Of a DNA stretch of 49,697 nucleotides, positions 41,817 through 48,803 are shown piece by piece (within the stretch, counting starts at the first letter, position 1; each line of letters starts with the position of its first letter). The notes under the pieces were generated by a model. The model saw only the letters and a program-made list of their open reading frames with translations, searched no databases and was not told the origin of the DNA. Location of the stretch: the NCBI GenBank assembly GCA_937992175.1, contig CALKLF010000011.1, positions 1 to 49,697 on the forward strand, read 5' to 3'. This DNA is from an uncultured Fimbriimonadales bacterium. GTDB lineage: Bacteria > Armatimonadota > Fimbriimonadia > Fimbriimonadales > GBS-DC. Both the position numbers and the translations under genes were made by a program.

Positions 41817-42565
41817 CGATTACTTTAGAAGGGCGCGTCGCGCTCGTCACGGGCGCAGGCAGAGGGATTGGCAAAGCGGTCGCTATGGCGCTGGCGCAGG
41901 CGGGCGCGAAGGTCGCTGCCTTCAGCCGCACGGAAGCGAATGCTCAGGAGACCGCCCACGCCATCGAGCAGGCGGGCGGACAGGCAATCGCTTTCGGCGG
42001 CGATGTGGCAGACGCCCCCACTGTCGAGAGCGTGATTGACCAGACCCTCAAACACTGGGAACGGCTCGATATCGTGGTGAACAACGCAGGCATCACGCGC
42101 GACACGCTGCTGCTGCGCATGAAAGACGAGGACTGGGACGCTGTGCTGCAGACGAACCTGAAAGGCGCATTCCTCTGCAGTCGCGCCGCGCTCAAGCCGA
42201 TGATGCGCCAGCGGTGGGGTAGAATCGTGAACATCAGTTCGGTGGTTGGGCTGACGGGCAATGTCGGGCAGGCGAACTACGCCGCGTCCAAAGCCGCGCT
42301 AATTGCGTTTACCAAAACCGTCGCGCTGGAGATGGGCAGTCGCAACATCACCTGCAACGCCGTCGCGCCAGGACTGATCGAAACCGATATGACGCAGGCG
42401 CTGTCCGAACAGGTACGCGAGTACGCCCTGCAACGCATTCCGCTCGGACGCTTCGGCAACCCCGACGAGATTGCGTATGGGGTACTCTTTTTATGCAGCG
42501 AGTTTGCCTCGTACATTACGGGGCAGGTGTTCATTATCGACGGCGGTCTGACCGTCGGGATTTGA
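41813..42565 (+). CDS. fabG: 3-oxoacyl-ACP reductase FabG
   Basis: This 250-residue short-chain dehydrogenase reduces 3-oxoacyl-ACP with NADPH. The cofactor motif TGAGRGIGKAVA, NNAG, and the catalytic Ser-Tyr-Lys (NISSVVGLTG then YAASKAAL) are present, as is the C-terminal PLGRFGNPDEIAYGVLFLCS. It overlaps fabD by 4 nt (ATGA), indicating coupled translation. Related SDRs are hard to tell apart, but its place in the operon supports FabG. Confidence 0.96.
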   Translation: MTITLEGRVALVTGAGRGIGKAVAMALAQAGAKVAAFSRTEANAQETAHAIEQAGGQAIAFGGDVADAPTVESVIDQTLKHWERLDIVVNNAGITRDTLLLRMKDEDWDAVLQTNLKGAFLCSRAALKPMMRQRWGRIVNISSVVGLTGNVGQANYAASKAALIAFTKTVALEMGSRNITCNAVAPGLIETDMTQALSEQVREYALQRIPLGRFGNPDEIAYGVLFLCSEFASYITGQVFIIDGGLTVGI

Positions 42566-42625
42566 ACCGCTCATGCGCCCGCTGCGGCGGATGCAAACAA
42601 CACTCAATCAGAGGAGGTAGACCCG

Positions 42626-42874
42626 ATGAATCAGGAGATCTTTGAGCGTGTGCAGAAAGTCATCGTGGAGCAGCTTGGCGTGGACGAGAACGCCGTGACT
42701 CCCGAGGCGAGCTTTATCGACGACTTCAACGCCGATTCGCTGGATCTGGTGGAGCTGGTGATGGCGCTCGAGCAGGAGTTCGATGTGTCAATCTCCGAAG
42801 AGGAGTCGGAGCAGGTGCGCACGGTGGCGGACGCGGTGCGCCTGCTGACCGAGAAGCTGCAGCTGGAAGAGTGA
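42626..42874 (+). CDS. acpP: Acyl carrier protein
   Basis: This 82-residue acidic helical protein has the phosphopantetheine site DSLDLVEL, with Ser36-like serine in NADSLDLVE. It carries growing acyl chains between FabD, FabG and FabF. GAGGAGGT lies 8 nt before the ATG, one of the strongest ribosome sites of the window, as expected for an abundant protein. It is separated by only 3 nt from fabF. Confidence 0.97.
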   Translation: MNQEIFERVQKVIVEQLGVDENAVTPEASFIDDFNADSLDLVELVMALEQEFDVSISEEESEQVRTVADAVRLLTEKLQLEE

Positions 42875-42877
42875 GCG

Positions 42878-44116
42878 ATGCGCCGTCGCGTCGTCGTTAC
42901 GGGAATCGGACTCGTCACGCCGCTGGGGCTGGGGAAAGAGTCGTTCTGGGAGGGCTTGACCCTGCCCCGCCGCGTGATTGGGCCCATCACGCGCTTTGAC
43001 GCCAGCGGGTTCAGCACGCGCATCGCCGCCGAAGTGAAGGAGTTTGACCCGACGCAGTTCATGGATCGCAAGGACGCCCGCCGCGCCTCGCGCTTCATCC
43101 AGTTCGCAATTGCCGCAACCACCCTCGCCCTGCAGGACGCGCAGCTGGAAATCACCGACTCGAATCGCGAGCAGGTGGGCGTGCTCATCGGTTCGGGCAT
43201 CGGCGGAATCGATTATATGGACTCGCAGGTACGCACTCTCGATCGGCAAGGTCCCGATCGTATTAGCCCCTTCCTGCCCGTGATGATGATCAGCGACATG
43301 GCGTCGGGCATGGTCTCCATCCAGTTCGGTCTCAAGGGCCCGAACCTGTGCGCGGTGACAGCGTGTTCGACGGGCGCGGACGCGATTGGGCTGGCGATGC
43401 GCCTGATTCAGTACGGCGATGCGGAAGTGATGCTGGCGGGCGGTGCGGAGGCGGCGATTGAGCCGATTGGCATGGCGGGGTTCTGCGCGGCGCGAGCGAT
43501 GTCCACGCGCAACGACGACCCAGAACACGCCAGTCGCCCGTTCGACGCCGAGCGCGACGGCTTTGTGATGGGCGAGGGCGCGGGCGTGCTGGTGCTGGAA
43601 TCGCTGGAGCACGCGCAGGCGCGCGGAGCGCGTATCTACGCCGAGCTGCTCGGCTACGGCATGACCGCCGACGCCCACCACTTCACGCAGCCCGACCCCG
43701 AAGGCGATGGCGCACGGCGCGCTATGCAGAAAGCAATCCAGGACGCTGGACTGCAACCCACCGACATCCACTACATTAATGCGCACGGCACCTCCACCCG
43801 CTACAACGACGCGGTCGAGACGCTCGCGATTAAACGGCTGTTCGGCGACTACGCCTATCAGCTGCCCGTGAGTTCCACCAAGTCCGTCACGGGGCATCTG
43901 CTCGGCGCAGCGGGCGCGGTGGAAGCGGCGGCGTGCATTCTCGCCTTGCAACATCAGACCATCCCGCCTACCATCAACTACGAACATCCCGACCCCGAAT
44001 GCGATCTGGATTATGTGCCCAACGCCGCGCGCCCTGCGAACCTGCGCTATGTGATGACCAACTCCTTCGGCTTCGGCGGGCACAACAGCGTGCTGGTGTT
44101 GGGGAAAACAGACTGA
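42878..44116 (+). CDS. fabF: 3-oxoacyl-ACP synthase II FabF
   Basis: This 412-residue condensing enzyme elongates acyl-ACP by two carbons. The Cys-His-His triad is visible: Cys in TACSTGAD, His in HGTSTRYND and His in VTGHLLGAAGAVEA. The C-terminus NSFGFGGHNSVLV is typical. It has the standard length and follows acpP directly. A DNA methyltransferase remnant begins only 18 nt after its stop, so a mobile unit seems to have integrated right behind the fab operon. Confidence 0.97.
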   Translation: MRRRVVVTGIGLVTPLGLGKESFWEGLTLPRRVIGPITRFDASGFSTRIAAEVKEFDPTQFMDRKDARRASRFIQFAIAATTLALQDAQLEITDSNREQVGVLIGSGIGGIDYMDSQVRTLDRQGPDRISPFLPVMMISDMASGMVSIQFGLKGPNLCAVTACSTGADAIGLAMRLIQYGDAEVMLAGGAEAAIEPIGMAGFCAARAMSTRNDDPEHASRPFDAERDGFVMGEGAGVLVLESLEHAQARGARIYAELLGYGMTADAHHFTQPDPEGDGARRAMQKAIQDAGLQPTDIHYINAHGTSTRYNDAVETLAIKRLFGDYAYQLPVSSTKSVTGHLLGAAGAVEAAACILALQHQTIPPTINYEHPDPECDLDYVPNAARPANLRYVMTNSFGFGGHNSVLVLGKTD

Positions 44117-44134
44117 ATCATGGGAGGCTCTGGA

Positions 44135-44362
44135 ATGCTTTGCCCTAACTGGATCGAAGTAGATGGTCAGACCGTCTACTTTCACACTTCGGAGGACATG
44201 AGTATCATCGCCGAAGAAAGCGTGGATTTCATTATCACAAGTCCACCTTACTGGAACCTGAAAAACTACGGGAGTGCAAAGCAGATTGGGCAGGAAACCT
44301 ATGAGGAATATTTGAGACGATTGAATCGTGTCTGGCGAGAATGTTATCGCATCGCGAAACCC
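44135..44362 (+). pseudogene. DNA methyltransferase, 5' fragment
   Basis: ATG 44135 is preceded by GGGAGG at a proper distance. About 75 codons follow: an N-terminus, a D-x-IITSPPYWNLKNYG segment (motif IV, TSPPYW, of amino-methyltransferases) and the following helix up to RIAKPNT. After about 44362 the frame runs into unrelated sequence, so the AdoMet-binding motif and target-recognition region are missing. It is a truncated type II modification gene, beta-class-like order, either N4-C or N6-A. The convergent endonuclease fragment overlaps its end. Confidence 0.75.
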
Positions 44363-44367
44363 AACAC

Positions 44368-44797
44368 GTTGCAACCTTGCTTCTGCCTTCTCCACCTCGA
44401 GTGCGCTTTTTGACTGCCAAATTGACCGATGTTAGCAGTTTGAACGGTGGACTTGACCAGAATGATTGGATTTTCTGCGTCAGGCACAACTAAGTCGAAG
44501 GACTCGCCGAAAAGCTGAATGTCGCACGAAAGGAACATCTATCGAGTGCAGAAGCAACGCGAGACGCCGTTCAGCTTCATGCCCTTGGCGTTTCGCCCTT
44601 TCTTGACGGATATAGCCAGGGTAGGTTGCTTGGTTGAGCGATTCGAAAGCTCCCCACAATATTCGCGGGTCAACAGATTATAAGTGTCAATTTGCCGCAC
44701 GCGAAGACGCGCTTTGAGTGAGTTTACAAGCAGATATGCGTAGTAAGCGCGCAGTGCCCTGATGAACGAGTTGCTCTCAACGAATCGAGAAGCTTCT
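44368..44797 (-). pseudogene. Type II restriction endonuclease-like remnant, convergent with the methyltransferase
   Basis: One minus-strand frame reads ...RALRAYYAYLLVNSLKARLR... NAKGMKLNGVSRCFCTR, hits an in-frame TAG (44541-44539), and continues MFLSCDIQLFGESFDLVVPD... TANIGQFGSQK. Adding one A to the run at 44407-44411 restores SALEVEKAEARLQRV. The VVPDAENPIILVKS segment may be the PD-(D/E)xK-like core. No start codon precedes the frame, and the 3' end is lost in the junction with the methyltransferase. It looks like a restriction gene inactivated by a nonsense mutation, a 1-bp deletion and end loss. The exact family is not recognised. Confidence 0.65.
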
Positions 44798-45803
44798 ATA
44801 GCACCCTAAACTCAAACTCCCGTTCCCCCTTGGGCGGGCGGGTCATGAGGCTCTCCAGCGCGTCGCGGATGGCGCGCTCCCCGCGTAGAATCGAGGCAAT
44901 CGCGTTCAGCAGGGGCATCTCCACGCCGAGTTGTGTGGTGAGCGACTGCGCGACCAGCGCGGTGGGGTAGCCCTCCGCCACCTGCCCCAGTTCCGCCAGC
45001 GCGAGTTCGGCGGTTTTGCCTTCTGCAATCGCTCTACCAAGCCGATAGTTGCGGCTCAGGCGGCTCACGGCAGTTGCGAATAAGTCCCCCACGCCCGTCA
45101 AGCCCATAAAAGTTTCGGGACGCGCGCCCATCGCCGCGCCGAAGCGCATCATCTCCGCTAGCCCGCGCGTGAGCAGCGTCGCCTTCGTGTTGTCGCCAAA
45201 GCCCAGCCCGTCGCTGATGCCTGCGCCAATCGCGTACACATTTTTGAGCGCGCCGCCCAGCTCCACCCCAATCACATCGTCGTTCGTATATACGCGCAGA
45301 ATGGGGGGTGTCATGAACAGTTCCTGAATCTGCTCGGCGCAGGTCAGGCTGCGCGAGGCGGCGACGGTTGCAGTCGGCACGCCGCGCACCAGCTCCACTG
45401 CAAGGTTCGGTCCCGACAACACGACCGTGCGCGCCTCGCTGTCGCCCGTCGCCTCACACACGACCTGTGTGAGCAGCTTGCCCGTGCCTGGTTCCAGCCC
45501 TTTCGCGGCAATCACCAGAATCGCGTTCGCAGGGGGCTGCAGGCAGAGTGTTTCGCGCACCGCGCCCGACGGAACCGCCAGCACCCAGACGGAGCATTCC
45601 TGCAGGGGGGTAGTTTCATGCGTGGGATAAACGGTTTCAGGCAGGCGCGCTTCGGGCAGGTAGCGACGGTTCACGCGCTCCGCCGCCAGCTGTTGAATCT
45701 GCGCGGCGTCGCGTCCCCAGAGCCACACCGTGTAGCCCTTCTGCCCGAGCAGCCACGCCAGCGCAGTGCCCCACGAGCCTGCGCCAATCACCGCAATCTG
45801 CAT
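44796..45803 (-). CDS. gpsA: Glycerol-3-phosphate dehydrogenase [NAD(P)+]
   Basis: This 335-residue enzyme reduces dihydroxyacetone phosphate to glycerol-3-phosphate for phospholipid synthesis. The nucleotide motif is VIGAGSWGTALAWLL, followed by VLSGPNLAVEL, the catalytic Lys in GALKNVYAIG, and GLGFGDNTKATLLTRGL, then GLTGVGDLFAT. It starts directly after the upstream DUF2007-like gene on the same strand (TAGATG). The RM remnant follows its stop codon. Confidence 0.96.
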   Translation of the reverse strand: MQIAVIGAGSWGTALAWLLGQKGYTVWLWGRDAAQIQQLAAERVNRRYLPEARLPETVYPTHETTPLQECSVWVLAVPSGAVRETLCLQPPANAILVIAAKGLEPGTGKLLTQVVCEATGDSEARTVVLSGPNLAVELVRGVPTATVAASRSLTCAEQIQELFMTPPILRVYTNDDVIGVELGGALKNVYAIGAGISDGLGFGDNTKATLLTRGLAEMMRFGAAMGARPETFMGLTGVGDLFATAVSRLSRNYRLGRAIAEGKTAELALAELGQVAEGYPTALVAQSLTTQLGVEMPLLNAIASILRGERAIRDALESLMTRPPKGEREFEFRVL

Positions 45804-46055
45804 CTACATCCCCCGCCATTCCGTCCGCAGCTCTTCCAGCAAACGCAACGCTGTCTCCTCGTCATCGCTATGAACCCAGATTCGCGTCTGGAGCGGTCCG
45901 TAGAGATAGGTTATGGGGGGGAACGCTGCGCCGACACCGTTCTCACGCAGGTAGTCGCGCACCAGCGTCGCCGTCATATCGTCATACGCGGCTGCCACCG
46001 CCACGAACTGCCCTGACCGCTGTCGCTCGCGCTCACCTAGAATGTACCAGTTCAT
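45804..46055 (-). CDS. DUF2007-like small protein
   Basis: This 83-residue protein begins with a polar stretch, followed by GQFVAVAAAYDDMTATLVRDYLRENGVGA (about 15-43) and the C-terminal RIWVHSDDEETALRLLEELRTEW, a ferredoxin-like fold of the DUF2007 'putative signal transducing' type. Its role is unknown. A longer frame continues up to 46190 through the repeat hairpins, but ATG 46055 is the more likely start because the extra residues are repeat-derived. No promoter was seen in the repeat-filled gap. Confidence 0.65.
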   Translation of the reverse strand: MNWYILGERERQRSGQFVAVAAAYDDMTATLVRDYLRENGVGAAFPPITYLYGPLQTRIWVHSDDEETALRLLEELRTEWRGM

Positions 46056-46065
46056 CGCTCTTGTG

Positions 46066-46159
46066 GCACGGGCGTTCCCGCCCGTGCAACGCCTACCCGC
46101 TCTGTAGCACGGGCGGGGACGCCCGTGCCACGCACTGCGCTTGAGCGAGACGCTCAAGC
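46066..46159. repeat. Three modular hairpins between a DUF2007-like gene and terC
   Basis: GCACGGGC around GTTCCC (46066-46087), GCACGGGC around GGGGAC (46107-46128) and GCTTGAGC around GAGAC (46139-46159). All three loops are variants of GTCCC or its complement. Confidence 0.8.
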
Positions 46160-46185
46160 CACGGGGTGTAGGATACCTGAAAAGG

Positions 46186-46191
46186 TACAAT
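46186..46191 (+). promoter_or_regulatory. Leaderless -10 promoter of terC
   Basis: AAAGGTACAAT places TACAAT at 46186-46191, 11 nt before ATG 46203. No ribosome site is present. Confidence 0.5.
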
Positions 46192-46202
46192 TCCCGCCCG
46201 GT

Positions 46203-46907
46203 ATGGAAGCCCTGATTGCGCTGCTGACGCTTACGGCGCTGGAGATTGTGTTAGGGATTGACAACATCGTCTTCATCTCGATTCTGACCGACAAGCTGCC
46301 GCCAGAGCAGCGGGCGAAGGCGCGCTTTATCGGATTGAGCCTCGCGTTTCTGCTGCGCGTTGCGTTCCTGCTCTCCATCACCTGGATTATGCGCCTCGAA
46401 AGCCCCCTGTTCGCGGTTCTGGGCAACGAGTTCTCAGGGAAAGACATGATTTTAATTGCGGGTGGGCTGTTTTTGATGGGCAAGGCGACCTACGAGATTC
46501 ATCACAAAATCGAAGTTGCGCAGGGCGAGGTCAAAGTGCCCAAAATGCTCACGCTGACCACCGCCGTTGTCCAGATTATCCTAGTAGACCTCGTATTTTC
46601 CGTCGATTCGGTGATTACCGCGGTCGGGCTGGCGCGCGATTTGTGGGTGATGATTACCGCCGTGCTGATTGCGATTGTTTTCATGATGGCGTTTGCGGGC
46701 AGCGTGAGCAAAATGATTGACACGCATCCCTCGTTGAAGGTGCTGGCGCTGGCGTTTCTGGTGCTGATTGGTTTCAATTTGATGGGCGAGGGCTTCGGCT
46801 ACAAGATTCCGAAGGGCTACACCTACTTCGCGATGGCGTTCTCGCTGGCGGTGGAAGTGCTGAACATCCGCTTACATCATCGCCCCACGAAGCCGCCTGC
46901 GAAGTAG
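46203..46907 (+). CDS. TerC family integral membrane protein
   Basis: This 234-residue protein has about seven transmembrane helices with the TerC acidic motifs: LGIDNIVFISIL in helix 1 and DLVFSVDSVITAVG in the middle. TerC-family proteins move Mn2+ or other divalent metals and load exported metalloenzymes. The manganese/iron-type superoxide dismutase is encoded 1 kb downstream. This protein is shorter than full TerC of E. coli (about 320). The start follows a leaderless promoter. Confidence 0.92.
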   Translation: MEALIALLTLTALEIVLGIDNIVFISILTDKLPPEQRAKARFIGLSLAFLLRVAFLLSITWIMRLESPLFAVLGNEFSGKDMILIAGGLFLMGKATYEIHHKIEVAQGEVKVPKMLTLTTAVVQIILVDLVFSVDSVITAVGLARDLWVMITAVLIAIVFMMAFAGSVSKMIDTHPSLKVLALAFLVLIGFNLMGEGFGYKIPKGYTYFAMAFSLAVEVLNIRLHHRPTKPPAK

Positions 46908-46918
46908 TCGCTATCGGC

Positions 46919-46924
46919 TATAAT
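46919..46924 (+). promoter_or_regulatory. Leaderless -10 promoter of the ABC ATPase gene
   Basis: TATAAT at 46919-46924 lies 9 nt before ATG 46934; only 26 nt separate this gene from terC, and the -10 sits in that gap, so the ATPase has its own promoter. Confidence 0.6.
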
Positions 46925-46933
46925 ATTCGCTGT

Positions 46934-47926
46934 ATGCCAGCGATTGTGGTCGAACGCCTGTCCAAAACTTACTATTCGTACAAACGCCCGCCCGGCGTCT
47001 GGAACGCGGTCAAGAGCCTGTTCAAGCGCGAGCGACACGAGGTGCAGGCGGTGCGCGACATCTCGTTCACCATCGAAGAGGGCGAGCTGGTGGGGTTTCT
47101 GGGACCGAACGGCGCGGGCAAGACCACTACGCTGAAGATGCTCTCTGGCATTATTTTCCCCACTTCGGGCGAGGCGAAAGTGCTGGGCTATACCCCGTGG
47201 GAGCGTCGCCCCGAAATGCAGCGACAGATTGCGCTCGTGATGGGGCAGAAGATGCAACTCTGGTGGGATTTGCCGCCTTATGAGTCGTATATTTTGCTCA
47301 AGGCGCTCTACGAAGTGCCTGAGGCGGAGTTCGAAAGGCGCGTGCATGAACTTGCCGAGATGCTGGAGATTCGCCATGTGCTGAACACGCAGGTGCGGCG
47401 GCTCTCGCTGGGCGAGCGAATGAAGTGTGAGTTGCTGGCGGCGTTGCTGCATCGTCCGCGCGTGCTGTTTCTCGATGAGCCGACGATTGGGCTGGATGTT
47501 GTCTCACAGAAGCGTATTCGCGAGTTCCTGAAGGAGTATAATCGTCGCGAACGCACCACAATTCTGCTCACCAGCCACTACATGCAGGATGTGCAGGAGT
47601 TGGCGCAGCGTGTGCTGATTATCCATCACGGGCAGCTGATTTTCGACGACACGCTGCGTGCGCTGGTGGAGCGCTACAGCCCTTCCAAAGCGTTGCATTT
47701 GCAGTTCGAGCGTCCCGTGTCGGTGGAGGAGTTGAGCCGTTTCGGGCGCGTGGTGCGGGCAGACGGGCTGGAGGCGGTGCTGGAAGCCCCGCGCGAGCAG
47801 GTGAGCCGCATCGCCAGCGAGGCGCTGCAGGCGTTGCCTATCCACGACATCACCATCGAAGAGGTGGATGTAGACGAGATTATTCGCGACATCTTCGCGG
47901 GCAAGCGTGAAGCGGTGGTTGGATAG
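46934..47926 (+). CDS. ABC transporter ATP-binding protein (ABC-2 export type)
   Basis: This 330-residue nucleotide-binding protein has Walker A GPNGAGKTT, the signature LSLGERMKCELLAALLHRP, Walker B VLFLDEPTIGLD and the switch His in LLTSHYMQDV. A C-terminal extension of about 80 residues is typical of ATPases that power ABC-2 permeases of uncharacterised exporters. The N-terminal segment before the first strand (YYSYKRPPGVWNAVKSLFKRE) marks this group. No permease is next to it. The next gene is convergent sod, with a palindromic hairpin between them. Confidence 0.93.
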   Translation: MPAIVVERLSKTYYSYKRPPGVWNAVKSLFKRERHEVQAVRDISFTIEEGELVGFLGPNGAGKTTTLKMLSGIIFPTSGEAKVLGYTPWERRPEMQRQIALVMGQKMQLWWDLPPYESYILLKALYEVPEAEFERRVHELAEMLEIRHVLNTQVRRLSLGERMKCELLAALLHRPRVLFLDEPTIGLDVVSQKRIREFLKEYNRRERTTILLTSHYMQDVQELAQRVLIIHHGQLIFDDTLRALVERYSPSKALHLQFERPVSVEELSRFGRVVRADGLEAVLEAPREQVSRIASEALQALPIHDITIEEVDVDEIIRDIFAGKREAVVG

Positions 47927-47927
47927 G

Positions 47928-47955
47928 GGTACGACGGCGGGGACGCCGTCGTACC
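47928..47955. terminator. GGTACGACGGC hairpin between convergent genes
   Basis: Arms GGTACGACGGC / GCCGTCGTACC are a perfect 11-bp stem around GGGGAC, directly after the ABC ATPase stop and before the sod stop on the other strand. It could end transcription in both directions, although no T-tract is present. It is also a member of the modular repeat family. Confidence 0.65.
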
Positions 47956-47966
47956 ACACCTGATAC

Positions 47967-48722
47967 TCAGCCGCCCGCCTTCATGCGCAGTGCGGCCTCA
48001 TAGCGCGCGTTCACGACATTCCAGTCGATAGCCTGGATGAACGCATCGATGTAGCGGGCGCGCGCCGTCTGGAAGTCCAGATAGTAGGCGTGTTCGTACA
48101 CATCCATCGCCAGCAGCACTGTGCAGTTCCACATGTGGAAAGTGTTTTGCGCGTCGCCGATGTAGTTGAACAGGCTGCCGTCGTCGTGGTCATAGGCGAG
48201 CCACACCCAACCGCGACCGCCCATGCCTGTGCCTTTCAGGTCTTCCAGCCAGCGTTCGTAGGAGCCGAAGTAGCGGGCGAGCGCAGCGCGTAGCTCACTG
48301 CTTGGCTCAGACCCGCCGCCGCCGATGTTCTCAAAATACAGCTCGTGGTTCTTGAAGCCGCCGTAGGCGAAGGTGTAGTCGACCTTCAGCGAGCGAATCA
48401 GGCTGTAGCTCTGGTTGCCCTTGCTGAAGTCGTCGGAAGTAAGTTGCGCCAGCGCACGGCGGATTTCGTTCGTCTTGTTCACATACCCCTGATAGAGCTT
48501 GTAGTGTTCCTCGTGCGTCTTGCGCGAGATGCCGAATTTCTCGGTCTCGAACACTTTCTCGGGCAGGGGTTTGGCAGTGACTTCAAACACCTGAATCTCA
48601 GCCATAGCGGATACCCTCCTGTTTGTTGGAATAGCCAGCGCGTGGGGAGCCATTACCGCAAAGGTGGTGGTCACCGCCACCTGTTGCAGAAACTCCCGTC
48701 GCGAAAGGCGTTTCGCGCTCAT
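47967..48722 (-). CDS. sod: Superoxide dismutase (Fe/Mn family) with twin-arginine signal
   Basis: This 251-residue protein starts with a Tat signal: SRREFLQ, the hydrophobic core AVTTTFAVMA and a cut near HALA. The SOD domain follows, with metal ligands His in EEHYKLYQGYV, His in KNHELYFENIGG and the DVYEHAYYLDF motif (Asp and His). It removes superoxide. Start ATG 48722 lies 9 nt from GGTATAAT (48732-48737), so it is leaderless. A second start, ATG 48605, has AGGAGGG (48620-48614) 8 nt upstream and would give a 212-residue form without the signal. Both forms may be made. Confidence 0.93.
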   Translation of the reverse strand: MSAKRLSRREFLQQVAVTTTFAVMAPHALAIPTNRRVSAMAEIQVFEVTAKPLPEKVFETEKFGISRKTHEEHYKLYQGYVNKTNEIRRALAQLTSDDFSKGNQSYSLIRSLKVDYTFAYGGFKNHELYFENIGGGGSEPSSELRAALARYFGSYERWLEDLKGTGMGGRGWVWLAYDHDDGSLFNYIGDAQNTFHMWNCTVLLAMDVYEHAYYLDFQTARARYIDAFIQAIDWNVVNARYEAALRMKAGG

Positions 48723-48731
48723 AACGGCAGG

Positions 48732-48739
48732 ATTATACC
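48732..48739 (-). promoter_or_regulatory. Leaderless promoter of sod
   Basis: Minus-strand GGTATAAT (TATAAT at 48737-48732) lies 9 nt before ATG 48722, which starts the Tat-signal form. No Shine-Dalgarno is near this ATG. Confidence 0.6.
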
Positions 48740-48747
48740 CCGTAGTA

Positions 48748-48798
48748 GCACGGACATTCCTGTCCAAGCCACAGAGGCTTGGACAGGACTATCCAAGC
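48748..48798. repeat. Hybrid and GCTTGGAC hairpins upstream of sod
   Basis: 48748-48769 combines a left arm GCACGGAC, loop ATTCCT and a right arm GTCCAAGC from another family, so its arms pair only partly. GCTTGGAC around AGGACT with ATCCAAGC follows at 48777-48798. The first element is chimeric, which suggests recombination between hairpin types. Confidence 0.65.
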
Positions 48799-48803
48799 AA
48801 CTT

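Noticed and set aside
42788-44395. A 535-codon minus-strand frame opposite fabF
   Set aside because: fabF has a full Cys-His-His triad on the plus strand; the antisense product is His/Arg-rich without known motifs.
44796-45803. RM remnant extending into gpsA
   Set aside because: The endonuclease-like frame stops (TAG) just before the gpsA end in its own frame; gpsA is intact.
46056-46190. N-terminal extension of the DUF2007-like protein
   Set aside because: Encoded by the three hairpins; no conserved residues.
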